Shown here: in pieces, positions 1 through 7,569 of the stretch | Position numbering within the stretch: the stretch's first letter is position 1 | Layout: every line of letters starts with the position of its first letter | NCBI GenBank assembly: GCA_021786655.1 | Contig: JAJYMU010000356.1 | Coordinates: forward strand, 1 to 11,405 | DNA: 11,405 nucleotides | Direction of reading: 5' to 3' | Source: Bacteroidota bacterium | GTDB lineage: Bacteria > Bacteroidota > Ignavibacteria > Ignavibacteriales > Melioribacteraceae | Made by a program: the position numbers and the translations under genes | The notes under the pieces: model-generated | Database searches by the model: none | What the model was told of the DNA's origin: nothing | The model's input: only the letters and a program-made list of their open reading frames with translations

Positions 1-39
1 GAAATTATCGACGGAGTAAGGTGAAGATGAGAAATTCAT
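1..39 (-). CDS. Possible 5' end of a divergent gene (window edge)
   Basis: On the minus strand an ATG at 37-39 opens 13 codons (M N F S S S P Y S V D N F) that run off the left edge without a stop. A purine-rich AGGGGA lies a few bases upstream and could be a ribosome binding site. If real, the gene is transcribed away from the ClC gene. The fragment is too short to identify, and an open frame of 13 codons is not strong evidence. Confidence 0.22.
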   Translation of the reverse strand, partial: MNFSSSPYSVDNF

Positions 40-223
40 ATTTCCCCTATTTTGTTATTGCTACCGTGTAAAATATAAAAATATCGGTTTTATCCAAATA
101 CTTTTTTCAATCCTAGTTCGGTTTTTTGTTGTACCGTAAGCGAAACCGGCTAAAAATATCAAATAATAAACTTTCTTAATTAATATATTTGCAAACAAAC
201 TTTGAAAGAAGGTATTTCCTAAA
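40..223. other. AT-rich intergenic region upstream of the ClC gene
   Basis: This stretch is AT-rich and has no convincing gene. A 91-codon minus-strand frame crossing it is mostly antisense to the ClC gene and has low-complexity, lysine/isoleucine/phenylalanine-rich content, so I leave it out. The region holds a promoter-like box at 184-191 and the ribosome binding site of the ClC gene at 207-212. Confidence 0.5.
184..191 (+). promoter_or_regulatory. Bacteroidota-type -7 promoter box (TAnnTTTG)
   Basis: TATATTTG matches the TAnnTTTG -7 consensus of Bacteroidota promoters exactly. It lies 32 bases before the TTG start of the ClC gene, which would give a short leader containing the ribosome binding site. 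I do not see a clear TTG-type -33 element at the expected distance upstream, so this rests on one half of the promoter only. Confidence 0.35.
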
Positions 224-1978
224 TTGATTTTACCCGGCATCAGGAAAAAAATAATAAACGAAAAAACTTTCATAATTATTGCCAGCCTTGTTGTTGGAAT
301 TCTTTCGGGATTAGCTTCGGTTGTATTGAAAAACACTGTCCGTTATTTCCATACGATCACACAAAACTTACCACAGAATCTTCCGTCTGGGATTCTCAAA
401 TTTTTTCTCCCGTTGATTGGTATTCTTCTTTCGGTTTTTTTCGTTCGCGCATTCCTAAAGGGCAAGATCACCCCGGGTCTTAGCAACATAATTTATTCAA
501 TAGTAAGACGCGCATCGGATTTACCCGCGAAGAAAACTTATTCGCATCTAATTACCAGCGCGTTCACAGTAGGATTCGGAGGATCGGTCGGCCTGGAAGC
601 TCCGATAGTGGTTACAGGCGCGGCAATCGGCTCCAATGTTGCAAAGAAATTCAAATTGAATTATCAGGTTAGAACTCTGCTTCTCGCGTGCGGCGCGGCT
701 GCCGGAATAAGCTCCATCTTTAACAGTCCGATTGCAGGTGTAATTTTTGCGTTTGAAGTTTTGCTTCCGGATTTATCAATTCCATATTTTATTCCGCTGC
801 TTATCTCATCTGCCACCGCCGCAGTCTTGTCGAAATTTTTATACAGCGGACAATTGTTTTTTCTTGTTACCGTAGGATGGAAGTTCTCCGCAATACCGTA
901 CTATATATTATTGGGAATATTATGCGGATTTATATCTCTCTATATGATCAGGACAACACTTTACATCGAACGATATTTTCATCACGAGAAAAGAGTTTAT
1001 CTGAAAGCAATATTGGGCGGACTTGTTTTGTGCGCTTTGATTTTTGTTCTGCCGCCTTTGTTTGGCGAAGGTTACAATACCGTTACAGAACTTTTGGTTC
1101 TCAATTATCACAGTTTGTTCGCCAACGGTGTCTATTCAAATTTTGGAACGAACAATGTTTTGGTTTTACTGATTGTATTTCTATCCATTCTTATAAAGCC
1201 AATTGCAACATCCATAACACTTGGCTCCGGCGGTAATGGTGGAATTATCGCGCCTTCGTTAATTACCGGTGCGCTTGTTGGATTTTTTATGGCTCACCTA
1301 ACCGGTGTGTTGCATATCGCTCAACTCAACCATGTAAACTTTATTGCCGTTGGAATGGCGGGAATTCTTAGCGGTGTAATTCATGCGCCGTTAACGGGAA
1401 TCTTTTTAATTGCAGAAATTACCGGCGGTTACGTTTTGATTGTGCCTCTCATGATTGTTTCGGCGATTTCATATTTTATTTCACGTCATTTTCAAACTTA
1501 CTCTGTTTATACTTCCGCACTAGCCGAACAGGGAATACATTTTCGTTCAACCAAAGACAAATCAACAGTACATCAGCTTAAAATCTTAGATATAGTTGAA
1601 TCGAATATTAAAATTGTTGAGCCTAACTTCACGCTTAGAAAATTGATCTCGATTATTTCCAATTCCAAACAGAATATTTATCCTGTTGTTGATAGCGGCA
1701 ACAAACTTTTGGGAATTATTAATCTGGACGACGTGCGGGAAATTCTGCTTAACTCGGAAATCTACGACGTGATTCTTGTTTACGAGATAATGAAAAAAGA
1801 TTTTATTACGGTTGATGCCGAAGAAGACTTTGAGGCAATGATAAAAATTTTTGAAGAGAACCGTATGTACAGTTTGCCTGTCGTTCAGAATGATGAATAT
1901 GTCGGCATCATTAATAAGGCGGAAGCGTTTAACAAGTATGCAAGCGTGTTGTTGGAAGAAACCGACAGCATTATTTAA
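224..1978 (+). CDS. ClC-family chloride channel/transporter with tandem CBS domains
   Basis: Inner-membrane ClC protein of 584 residues, moving chloride or a similar anion. About ten hydrophobic helices fill residues 15-425. The GxxGxE-P filter motif is GGSVGLEAP (119-127), with E125 as the gating glutamate. The second filter segment is GSGGNGGIIAP (334-344), and Y429 fits the central tyrosine. Aligning FAFEVLLPD with helix H of E. coli ClC-ec1 (IIEEMRPQ) puts V179 where the proton glutamate E203 sits, so the protein may be a channel or an altered exchanger. Two CBS domains (about 455-510 and 522-575) suggest gating by adenine nucleotides, as in other CBS-bearing ClCs. The start is TTG: AGAAGG at 207-212 is 11 bases upstream, and no ATG occurs before residue 241. 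It appears monocistronic, with repeats following it. Confidence 0.93.
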   Translation: MILPGIRKKIINEKTFIIIASLVVGILSGLASVVLKNTVRYFHTITQNLPQNLPSGILKFFLPLIGILLSVFFVRAFLKGKITPGLSNIIYSIVRRASDLPAKKTYSHLITSAFTVGFGGSVGLEAPIVVTGAAIGSNVAKKFKLNYQVRTLLLACGAAAGISSIFNSPIAGVIFAFEVLLPDLSIPYFIPLLISSATAAVLSKFLYSGQLFFLVTVGWKFSAIPYYILLGILCGFISLYMIRTTLYIERYFHHEKRVYLKAILGGLVLCALIFVLPPLFGEGYNTVTELLVLNYHSLFANGVYSNFGTNNVLVLLIVFLSILIKPIATSITLGSGGNGGIIAPSLITGALVGFFMAHLTGVLHIAQLNHVNFIAVGMAGILSGVIHAPLTGIFLIAEITGGYVLIVPLMIVSAISYFISRHFQTYSVYTSALAEQGIHFRSTKDKSTVHQLKILDIVESNIKIVEPNFTLRKLISIISNSKQNIYPVVDSGNKLLGIINLDDVREILLNSEIYDVILVYEIMKKDFITVDAEEDFEAMIKIFEENRMYSLPVVQNDEYVGIINKAEAFNKYASVLLEETDSII

Positions 1979-2009
1979 TCCGCCAAAGGAGGACAAGGGT
2001 TAAATTCCC

Positions 2010-2023
2010 CGCCTCTTGAGGCG
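2010..2023. repeat. Palindrome CGCCTCTTGAGGCG downstream of the ClC gene
   Basis: A perfect 14-base palindrome can fold as a 5-bp stem with a CTTG loop. A run of seven T (2036-2042) lies 12 bases after it, too far for a classical intrinsic terminator. It may still act as a weak terminator, or be part of a short dispersed repeat, because a second CTTG-loop palindrome follows at 2049-2068. The preceding segment CGCCAAAGGAGG (1981-1992) is also GC-rich and atypical for this genome's intergenic DNA. Confidence 0.5.
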
Positions 2024-2048
2024 AATAAAATAAAATTTTTTTAGGATA

Positions 2049-2068
2049 CCTCGCTGCTTGCGGCGAGG
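2049..2068. repeat. CTTG-loop inverted repeat, probably a dispersed palindromic element
   Basis: CCTCGCTG and CGGCGAGG pair over 8 bp (seven Watson-Crick pairs and one T/G wobble) around a CTTG loop at 2057-2060. The flanks are ATA on the left and AGATTCATT on the right. The sequence is much richer in GC than its surroundings. The form, with flanking AT-rich tags, resembles short palindromic elements scattered between genes in many bacteria. No copy of this exact stem occurs elsewhere in the window. Confidence 0.55.
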
Positions 2069-2100
2069 AGATTCATTAATTCCTTCTCCGGTATAAAATT

Positions 2101-2108
2101 TACCTTTG
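2101..2108 (+). promoter_or_regulatory. Bacteroidota-type -7 promoter box (TAnnTTTG) for the glycosidase unit
   Basis: TACCTTTG matches TAnnTTTG exactly and lies 49 bases before the ATG of the GH3 gene, leaving a leader of roughly 40 bases. No convincing -33 TTG element is seen at the expected spacing. It is the best promoter candidate for the three-gene unit that starts at 2157. Confidence 0.38.
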
Positions 2109-2156
2109 TAAATAATAAGCAACATTTTTCATAAACCTTTTTTAGTTGAGGAAAGT

Positions 2157-4367
2157 ATGAAGAAATTCATTACAGCAGTTTTGATCATTTACGCATCAAT
2201 CCTTTTTGCGCAGCAGAAAACAATCGAGCAGCGGGTTGATTCAGTTCTTACCCTTATGACTCTTGATGAAAAGATTGGTCAGTTAAACCAATATTCCGGC
2301 GGCTGGGAAACCGGGGTGCGAACGGATAATAGCGTTAGAGACCGTGAAGAACTTGTGAGAACCGGAAAAGTCGGCTCATTCTTAAATGTGATCGGCGCAG
2401 ATTTAACAAGAAAAATTCAAAAGATCGCGGTTGAACAATCGCGTCTTAAAATTCCAATAATTTTTGGTTTGGATGTAATACACGGTTTCCGCTCAACATT
2501 TCCGGTGCCGATTGCAGAAGCCAGTTCGTGGAATCCAAAATTAGTTGAGACATCAACACGATGGCAGGCAACCGAAGCTGCATCAGCCGGCGTGCATTGG
2601 ACTTTTGCGCCTATGGTTGATATTGCACGAGACCCGCGCTGGGGAAGAATTGTTGAAGGAAGCGGCGAGGATCCGTATCTCGGTTCCATAATGGCTGCGG
2701 CGGCTGTAAAAGGATTTCAAGGAAATGATCTTTCAGCAAATAATACGATTGCGGCTTGCGCAAAACATTTTGCCGGTTACGGCGCTGCTGAAGGCGGCAG
2801 AGATTACAACACCGCCGATTTTTCCGAAAGGACTTTTCATGAAATTTATTTAAGACCTTTCAAAGCGGCGGTTGATGCGGGCGTGGCAACGCTGATGTGT
2901 TCGTTTAACGAAATCGGCGGCGTTCCCTCTTCGGCAAATTACGAACTGCTGACAAAAATTTTACGCGATGATTGGAAATTCAAAGGATTCGTTGTGAGCG
3001 ATTGGAATTCGATCGGCGAACTTATTCCGCACGGAGTTGCAAAAGATTTGAAACAAGCCGCCGAACTTGGAATTAAAGCCGGCGTTGATATGGACATGGA
3101 ATCGAACGCTTACATCAGAAATTTAAAAACGCTTGTCGAGGAAAAGAAAGTATCTGTACAGAATATCGACGAAAGCGTAAGAAGAATTCTGCGCGTGAAG
3201 TTTGAGCTTGGACTGTTCGACGATCCTTACAAATACTGCGACGAGAAAAGAGAAAAAGAAACCGAGTTCAGCAAAGAAATAGTTGAAGCGACCCGCAAAG
3301 TTGCCCGCGAATCCATCGTGCTGTTGAAGAACGAAAAAAATATTCTGCCGTTAAGTAAAGAAATAAAATCCGTTGCTGTGATTGGACCATTAGCTAATTC
3401 CCATGAAGATCCTTTGGGACCTTGGTCGGGAGTAAGCGATTCAACTCATGTCGTTACGGTTTTAGATGGAGTAAAAAGTAAACTAGGCGCAGCAGCAAAT
3501 ATTTTGTATTCGCAAGGCTGTACTATTACAGGAACATCTGAAGATGGTTTTAAAAGTGCGGTTGAGTCGGCGCAGAAGGCAGACGCGGTAATTCTCTGCT
3601 TGGGTGAATCGCTAAACATGAGCGGTGAAGCCAGCGCGAGAGCAAGTCTTGATTTGCCAGGCGTCCAAGAAAAATTAGCGGAAGAAATTTTCAAAACCGG
3701 CAAACCGGTTGTAGTTGTATTGATGAACGGAAGACCGCTGACAATTAACTGGATTTCTGAAAACATTCCAGCCGTTGTTGAAACATGGTTCTTGGGTATT
3801 CAAAGCGGCAACGCTATTGCCGATGTTCTGTTCGGCGATTATAACCCCAACGGAAAGCTTCCGGTTACTTTCCCGCGCTCGGTCGGACAAGTTCCTATCT
3901 ATTATAATCATAAGAATACCGGACGCCCATACAACCCCAAAGACCATTACACCTCCTATTATCAAGACCTTCAGAATACGCCGCTTTATCCTTTTGGTTA
4001 CGGATTGAGTTACTCGAAGTTTGAGTATTCCAACCTTTCATTGAGCTCAAGCAAAATAAAAAATGGCGAGCCGTTGAAAGTAAAAGTTGATGTAAAGAAC
4101 GTCAGCAGCCGTGAAGGTGAAGAAGTTGTTCAGTTATATGTTCAAGATTTGGTTGGAAGCGTAACACGGCCTGTCAAAGAGTTAAAAGATTTTTCAAAGG
4201 TGGATTTGAAACCGGGCGAAACAAAAACGGTAGAGTTTACAATCACGCCGGACAAGCTGAAATTTTACGACATCAACATGAACTTCACCGTTGAACCGGG
4301 AGACTTCAAAGTTTTTGTCGGAACGAATTCCGTTGATCTGCTTGAATCAACTTTTTCAATCGATTGA
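2157..4367 (+). CDS. bglX: Exported GH3 beta-glucosidase (BglX-like)
   Basis: Glycoside hydrolase family 3 enzyme of 736 residues, close to the length of E. coli BglX (765). It releases terminal beta-linked glucose (or xylose) from oligosaccharides, probably in the periplasm. A signal peptide covers residues 1-19 and ends ILFAQ. The GH3 N-terminal barrel is about 25-355, with the conserved KHF motif (203-205) and the nucleophile D282 in VVSDW. The GH3 C-terminal domain is about 385-615, where SGEASAR contains E491 as the likely acid/base. A fibronectin type III-like domain fills about 640-715. GAGGAAAG (2148-2155) precedes the ATG. The gene leads a unit with the hydrolase at 4382, whose ATG is 14 bases past this stop. 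The substrate cannot be fixed from sequence; BglX-type specificity is inferred from architecture. Confidence 0.95.
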   Translation: MKKFITAVLIIYASILFAQQKTIEQRVDSVLTLMTLDEKIGQLNQYSGGWETGVRTDNSVRDREELVRTGKVGSFLNVIGADLTRKIQKIAVEQSRLKIPIIFGLDVIHGFRSTFPVPIAEASSWNPKLVETSTRWQATEAASAGVHWTFAPMVDIARDPRWGRIVEGSGEDPYLGSIMAAAAVKGFQGNDLSANNTIAACAKHFAGYGAAEGGRDYNTADFSERTFHEIYLRPFKAAVDAGVATLMCSFNEIGGVPSSANYELLTKILRDDWKFKGFVVSDWNSIGELIPHGVAKDLKQAAELGIKAGVDMDMESNAYIRNLKTLVEEKKVSVQNIDESVRRILRVKFELGLFDDPYKYCDEKREKETEFSKEIVEATRKVARESIVLLKNEKNILPLSKEIKSVAVIGPLANSHEDPLGPWSGVSDSTHVVTVLDGVKSKLGAAANILYSQGCTITGTSEDGFKSAVESAQKADAVILCLGESLNMSGEASARASLDLPGVQEKLAEEIFKTGKPVVVVLMNGRPLTINWISENIPAVVETWFLGIQSGNAIADVLFGDYNPNGKLPVTFPRSVGQVPIYYNHKNTGRPYNPKDHYTSYYQDLQNTPLYPFGYGLSYSKFEYSNLSLSSSKIKNGEPLKVKVDVKNVSSREGEEVVQLYVQDLVGSVTRPVKELKDFSKVDLKPGETKTVEFTITPDKLKFYDINMNFTVEPGDFKVFVGTNSVDLLESTFSID

Positions 4368-4381
4368 AATGGAGAGCTTTT

Positions 4382-5143
4382 ATGAAAACAATAAAATTTC
4401 TTTTTGCAGGAATATCTTTGTTGCTGCTTGTAAACGGTTTTAACACCGCGCAGACTGAAATAAAAATGAAGCGGCAAATCGAAAAAAATATTCAAACAAC
4501 ATACACGGCGAAGATAAATCTGAATTATCTACTTTATCTCCCGAAAGATTTTGATTCCAAAGACAAGTGGCCGTTAATGATTTTTCTTCACGGTTCCGGA
4601 GAGCGCGGCAACGATCTAGAACTCGTGAAAAGAAACGGTCCTCCTAAATTGGTTGAAGAAGGAAAAGATTTTCCATTTGTAATAATTTCTCCGCAATGCC
4701 CGAACGGCACAAGATGGAAAACAGAACCTCTAATTGCATTACTAGATGAAGCGGTGAAAGATTACAAGATTGATACGAACCGCATCTACATTACAGGTCT
4801 CAGCATGGGCGGCAACGGTACGTGGAAGTTGGCGAATGAAATTTCAAATCGTCTTGCCGCAATTATTCCGGTTTGCGGCTGGGGTGATTCATTTACAATT
4901 TGTGAAATCGGTGATCTGCCGGTTTGGGTTTTTCATGGGAAGAAAGACCCTATCGTTCCTATCAAAAAAGCTCAAGACATGGTTGATGCATTGAAGTTTT
5001 GTAAAGGGAATGTCGAGTTCACAGTTTATCCAGACGCCGGTCATGATTCTTGGACTGAGACTTACAACAATCCGGAAGTTTACAAATGGCTGTTGGAACA
5101 CACGAGAGATCAAAGAAAAGATTTAAAGGAAAATTGGAATTGA
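4382..5143 (+). CDS. Exported alpha/beta-hydrolase (COG4099-like predicted esterase/peptidase)
   Basis: Serine hydrolase of 253 residues with a signal peptide of about 24 residues ending NTAQ. The alpha/beta-hydrolase fold is clear. The oxyanion-hole segment is HGSGERG (70-76), and the nucleophile elbow GLSMGG holds S141. The acid is D189 (HGKKDPIVP) and the histidine H221 (DAGHDSW). This pattern is typical of predicted phospholipase/carboxylesterase proteins and the CE1-like group that removes acyl or feruloyl groups from plant polysaccharide. I chose the ATG at 4382 because GGAGAG (4371-4376) lies 5 bases before it and it begins the signal peptide. A TTG at 4364, overlapping the GH3 stop, is an alternative that adds six residues. 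The position after a GH3 enzyme suggests de-esterification of a glycan; the exact substrate is unknown. Confidence 0.88.
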   Translation: MKTIKFLFAGISLLLLVNGFNTAQTEIKMKRQIEKNIQTTYTAKINLNYLLYLPKDFDSKDKWPLMIFLHGSGERGNDLELVKRNGPPKLVEEGKDFPFVIISPQCPNGTRWKTEPLIALLDEAVKDYKIDTNRIYITGLSMGGNGTWKLANEISNRLAAIIPVCGWGDSFTICEIGDLPVWVFHGKKDPIVPIKKAQDMVDALKFCKGNVEFTVYPDAGHDSWTETYNNPEVYKWLLEHTRDQRKDLKENWN

Positions 5144-5475
5144 AAAAGAATCTCTTTGTCGCCGCCGCTTTAATTGTTTTGAGCTTGACTTCGATACGCG
5201 CTCAAACGCCATGGAAAGGAAACTCAATAATCGGTAACGGTAATCTGTGTATTGTTTATTCCGACGATCCGCGTATAGAAGCGAAATCAAAAGGAAAAGG
5301 TATTCAGCATTTCTACTATAAAGATTATACGATGGATTACGTTTCGTCTTCGTCATTTGAAAAAGATGGAGAGAAAACAAAAGATTCCATCGGCATGAAA
5401 GATTTTTTCTCGCCGGTTACCTTTTCCCGCGGCGATAATTTCAACAGTGAGATTTTGTGTTATACTTTGCCCTAA
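5140..5475 (+). pseudogene. N-terminal remnant of an exported protein, probably glycosidase-related
   Basis: The frame starts at TTG 5140-5142, overlapping the TGA stop of the hydrolase (5141-5143) as TTGA, with AAAGGA at 5125-5130 as ribosome binding site. It encodes 111 residues: a signal peptide ending SIRAQ (about 22), then a folded-looking N-terminus with WKGNSIIGNGNLCIVYSDD (25-43) and GKGIQHFYYKDYT (52-64). These segments resemble the start of large bacterial glycan-active enzymes, but I cannot name the family with certainty. The frame ends in TAA at 5473-5475. Reading through gives DGNGIKLL, which looks like continued coding, before running into the antisense of the aldo/keto reductase and stopping at 5536-5538. 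I read this as a nonsense mutation plus loss of the 3' part. A short functional secreted protein is the alternative. Confidence 0.6.
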
Positions 5476-5497
5476 GATGGTAACGGAATAAAATTGC

Positions 5498-6376
5498 TCA
5501 TGGCATTTCGTGCCCTCTTGATGCCGCGAGAATCTTAAACCATTCTTCGCGGCTTAATTTTATTTCCAATCCTTTCATCGCAGATTTAATTCTTTCAAGT
5601 TTTCCTGTTCCAAGAACGACCGAGAAATTTACCGGGTGAACAAAAAGCCACGCCGCGGCAACCGCATCAATATCTACTTGATGCGCGTTAGCTATCTCAT
5701 GCAAAACATTTCTCACGCGATTCGCGCGCTCGTTGTTTTCCCAAAACAGTCTCCCGCCCGCAAACGGCGACCAGACCATCGGCACAATTCTTTTCTCTTG
5801 AAGAAAATTTATGTTGCCGTTGTCAAAATGTTCTAAGTTCAGAATAGAAATTTCTATTTGATTTGTTGCCAAAGGAAAATCTAACCGTGTTTGCAGCAGA
5901 GTAAATTGATGAGGCAAAAAGTTTGAAACTCCGAAGTGCAAAACCTTTCCCGACTTTCTCAATTCGTTAAATGCCTCGGCGGATTCGTCAGCATTCATAA
6001 ATGGATCGGGTCGATGAATCAAAAGCAGATCAATATAATCGGTGTTGAAGTTTTTCAGCGAAGTGTTTGCCGAATCGATAATATGTTTCTTGCCGGTGTC
6101 GTAAGATTTGACTGTGTGATTCGGCCGGTTTCTGCTTATGAGTTTAATTCCGCACTTCGTCACAATTCTCATTCTGTTTCGCAGAGACGAATTTTCTTTT
6201 AGAACATTTCCGAACAGCGCTTCGCATTCATAATCACCGTAAATATCCGCATGATCAAATGTATCGATCCCGAGATCGAGCGACTGTTTTACCAAATCGG
6301 CAAGCTGGGTAGTAGAATAATTCCATTCACGCGAACGCCAAAGACCGAGTGCGATTCTTGGTAGCTGTAAACTCAT
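5498..6376 (-). CDS. Aldo/keto reductase, YdhF-like
   Basis: NADPH-dependent oxidoreductase of the aldo/keto reductase superfamily, 292 residues, cytosolic (no signal peptide). The TIM-barrel catalytic tetrad is visible: D41 in FDHADIYG, Y46, K74 in VTKCG, and H121 in LLIHRPDP. The barrel also shows GVSNF (149-153), NQIE (172-175), the nucleotide-binding WSPFAGGRL (202-210) and the LGTG motif (255-258). The C-terminus, WFKILAASRGHEMP, resembles the natural end of E. coli YdhF, so the gene is complete. The start ATG is preceded by a strong AGAGGAGA. It converges on the truncated frame ending at 5475, with only 22 bases between, and diverges from the Memo gene across 89 bases. The natural substrate is unknown. 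Confidence 0.93.
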   Translation of the reverse strand: MSLQLPRIALGLWRSREWNYSTTQLADLVKQSLDLGIDTFDHADIYGDYECEALFGNVLKENSSLRNRMRIVTKCGIKLISRNRPNHTVKSYDTGKKHIIDSANTSLKNFNTDYIDLLLIHRPDPFMNADESAEAFNELRKSGKVLHFGVSNFLPHQFTLLQTRLDFPLATNQIEISILNLEHFDNGNINFLQEKRIVPMVWSPFAGGRLFWENNERANRVRNVLHEIANAHQVDIDAVAAAWLFVHPVNFSVVLGTGKLERIKSAMKGLEIKLSREEWFKILAASRGHEMP

Positions 6377-6465
6377 TTTCTCCTCTCAATCGTTCATAGA
6401 AATTAATTTGATGATATGTAATATAGTATTTAGATTGAATTAGTATTAAAACCGAAGGTGACGAA

Positions 6466-7569
6466 ATGAAAAAAATTGTTTCGATAATCTTTCTAATAAT
6501 TCTCAATTCCTCGCCTCGCTTCATTTACATTCAGCAAGTCGAAGCGGGTCAATTCTCAATTCTCAATTCCCAATCCCTCCGTCCCATCCGCGACAATGTC
6601 GGTTTCTGCTGGAACGCCGGGGAAATGAACAGTTTAATGAATTATCTTTCAAAGAACGCAGGCACTCAAAACTTTTCATCAAAAAATTTGATCGCCGGAA
6701 TTTCGGTTCACGATGATTATCTCTATGCCGGAAAAGTTTACTATCCGTTATACAAGCTGATCAAAACAAAAGAAGTTGTAATCTTCGGCGTTACGCACGG
6801 AACGGTAAAAAAAGAAATGGGAAATCTTTCCAACGTTTTAATTCTGGATGAATTCGACAAATGGCAAGGTCCCTATAACGATGTCGCGATTTCACCTCTG
6901 CGTGAGCTTATAAAATCGAAACTGCCGAAAGATGATTTCATTGTTAGCAACAAAGCCCACACTATCGAACACTCAATTGAAGCGCTGATACCGTTCCTTC
7001 AGTATTACAACCGCGATATTAAAATTACACCGATAATGGTTACGCAAATGTCGTTTGGTAAGATGGATTCGGTTAGCGCTAGACTATCTCAAATAATAAC
7101 GGAATACATCCGCAAAAATAAATTGGAGCTTGGTAAAGATATTTTCTTTTTAATTTCCAATGATGCGGATCATTACGGAGAAGACTTCTCCAATTCTCCT
7201 TACGGTATGGATAGCAATGCGCACAAGCTCGCAACAGATAACGACCGAAGAATTCTTCATACTTTTTTAGACGGAATGATCGGTCCATCTTCAATTGAAA
7301 ATCTTACAAAAGAAATTTGGCCGAGCAACAATAAGGAAAAAGTGATTCCGCTGTGGTGCGGAAGATATCCTATTGCATTTGGTTTATTGACGATAACAAA
7401 AGTTGTGAACGAATTAAAAGCCGGGACATTGCGCGCTAAACTTTTTAAGTATTCAGATACATTTACGGAAAAGGTGCTACCGGTTAAGAATACAAGCATG
7501 GGAATTACGGCAGTCTTTTCATATAAACATTGGTGTGGCTGGTTTACGGATGGAATTTATTTGAAATGA
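6466..7569 (+). CDS. Memo-family protein (AmmeMemoRadiSam protein B-like) with N-terminal export-like segment
   Basis: A 367-residue member of the Memo/extradiol-dioxygenase-like fold (MEMO1, AMMECR-associated protein B). The family core runs from about 39 to 355. The metal-ligand candidates are H82 (GISVHDDYLYAG, in place of the usual PHAGY motif), H111 (FGVTHG) and C298 (WCGRYP). IEHSIEALIPFL (167-178) and SNDADHYG (231-238) also fit the family. Unusually, the N-terminus has a lysine pair followed by a hydrophobic stretch (3-14) like a signal peptide or anchor, whereas Memo proteins are normally cytosolic. GAAGG (6454-6458) supports the ATG. Codons 11-37 contain heptanucleotide repeats. The stop overlaps the next start as ATGA. 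The biochemical role of bacterial Memo proteins is not settled; metal binding is inferred from conserved ligands. Confidence 0.87.
   Translation: MKKIVSIIFLIILNSSPRFIYIQQVEAGQFSILNSQSLRPIRDNVGFCWNAGEMNSLMNYLSKNAGTQNFSSKNLIAGISVHDDYLYAGKVYYPLYKLIKTKEVVIFGVTHGTVKKEMGNLSNVLILDEFDKWQGPYNDVAISPLRELIKSKLPKDDFIVSNKAHTIEHSIEALIPFLQYYNRDIKITPIMVTQMSFGKMDSVSARLSQIITEYIRKNKLELGKDIFFLISNDADHYGEDFSNSPYGMDSNAHKLATDNDRRILHTFLDGMIGPSSIENLTKEIWPSNNKEKVIPLWCGRYPIAFGLLTITKVVNELKAGTLRAKLFKYSDTFTEKVLPVKNTSMGITAVFSYKHWCGWFTDGIYLK
6498..6577. repeat. Heptanucleotide AATTCTC repeats inside the Memo signal region
   Basis: Two blocks of a 7-base unit lie in the coding sequence. The first is AATTCTC at 6498-6504 followed by the degenerate AATTCC (6505-6510). 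The second is AATTCTC at 6551-6557 and 6558-6564, then AATTCCC (6565-6571) and AATCCC (6572-6577). They encode the repeated ILNS residues of the N-terminus. Because 7 is not a multiple of 3, gaining or losing a unit would shift the reading frame. Confidence 0.65.

Noticed and set aside
61..336. Minus-strand open frame of 91 codons at the left end
   Set aside because: It is largely antisense to the ClC gene's 5' end and its AT-rich promoter region, has low-complexity hydrophobic composition, and shows no recognisable domain.
877..1236. Plus-strand 119-codon frame inside the ClC gene
   Set aside because: It is an out-of-phase shadow of the ClC coding sequence, which shows clear family motifs in its own frame.
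3446..3965. Overlapping minus-strand frames within the GH3 gene
   Set aside because: They are antisense shadows; the plus-strand frame holds the GH3 catalytic and Fn3-like domains without interruption.
6377..6465. Divergent promoter between the aldo/keto reductase and Memo genes
   Set aside because: Promoters must exist here, but neither strand contains a TAnnTTTG box or a clear sigma-70 pair, so I do not place one.
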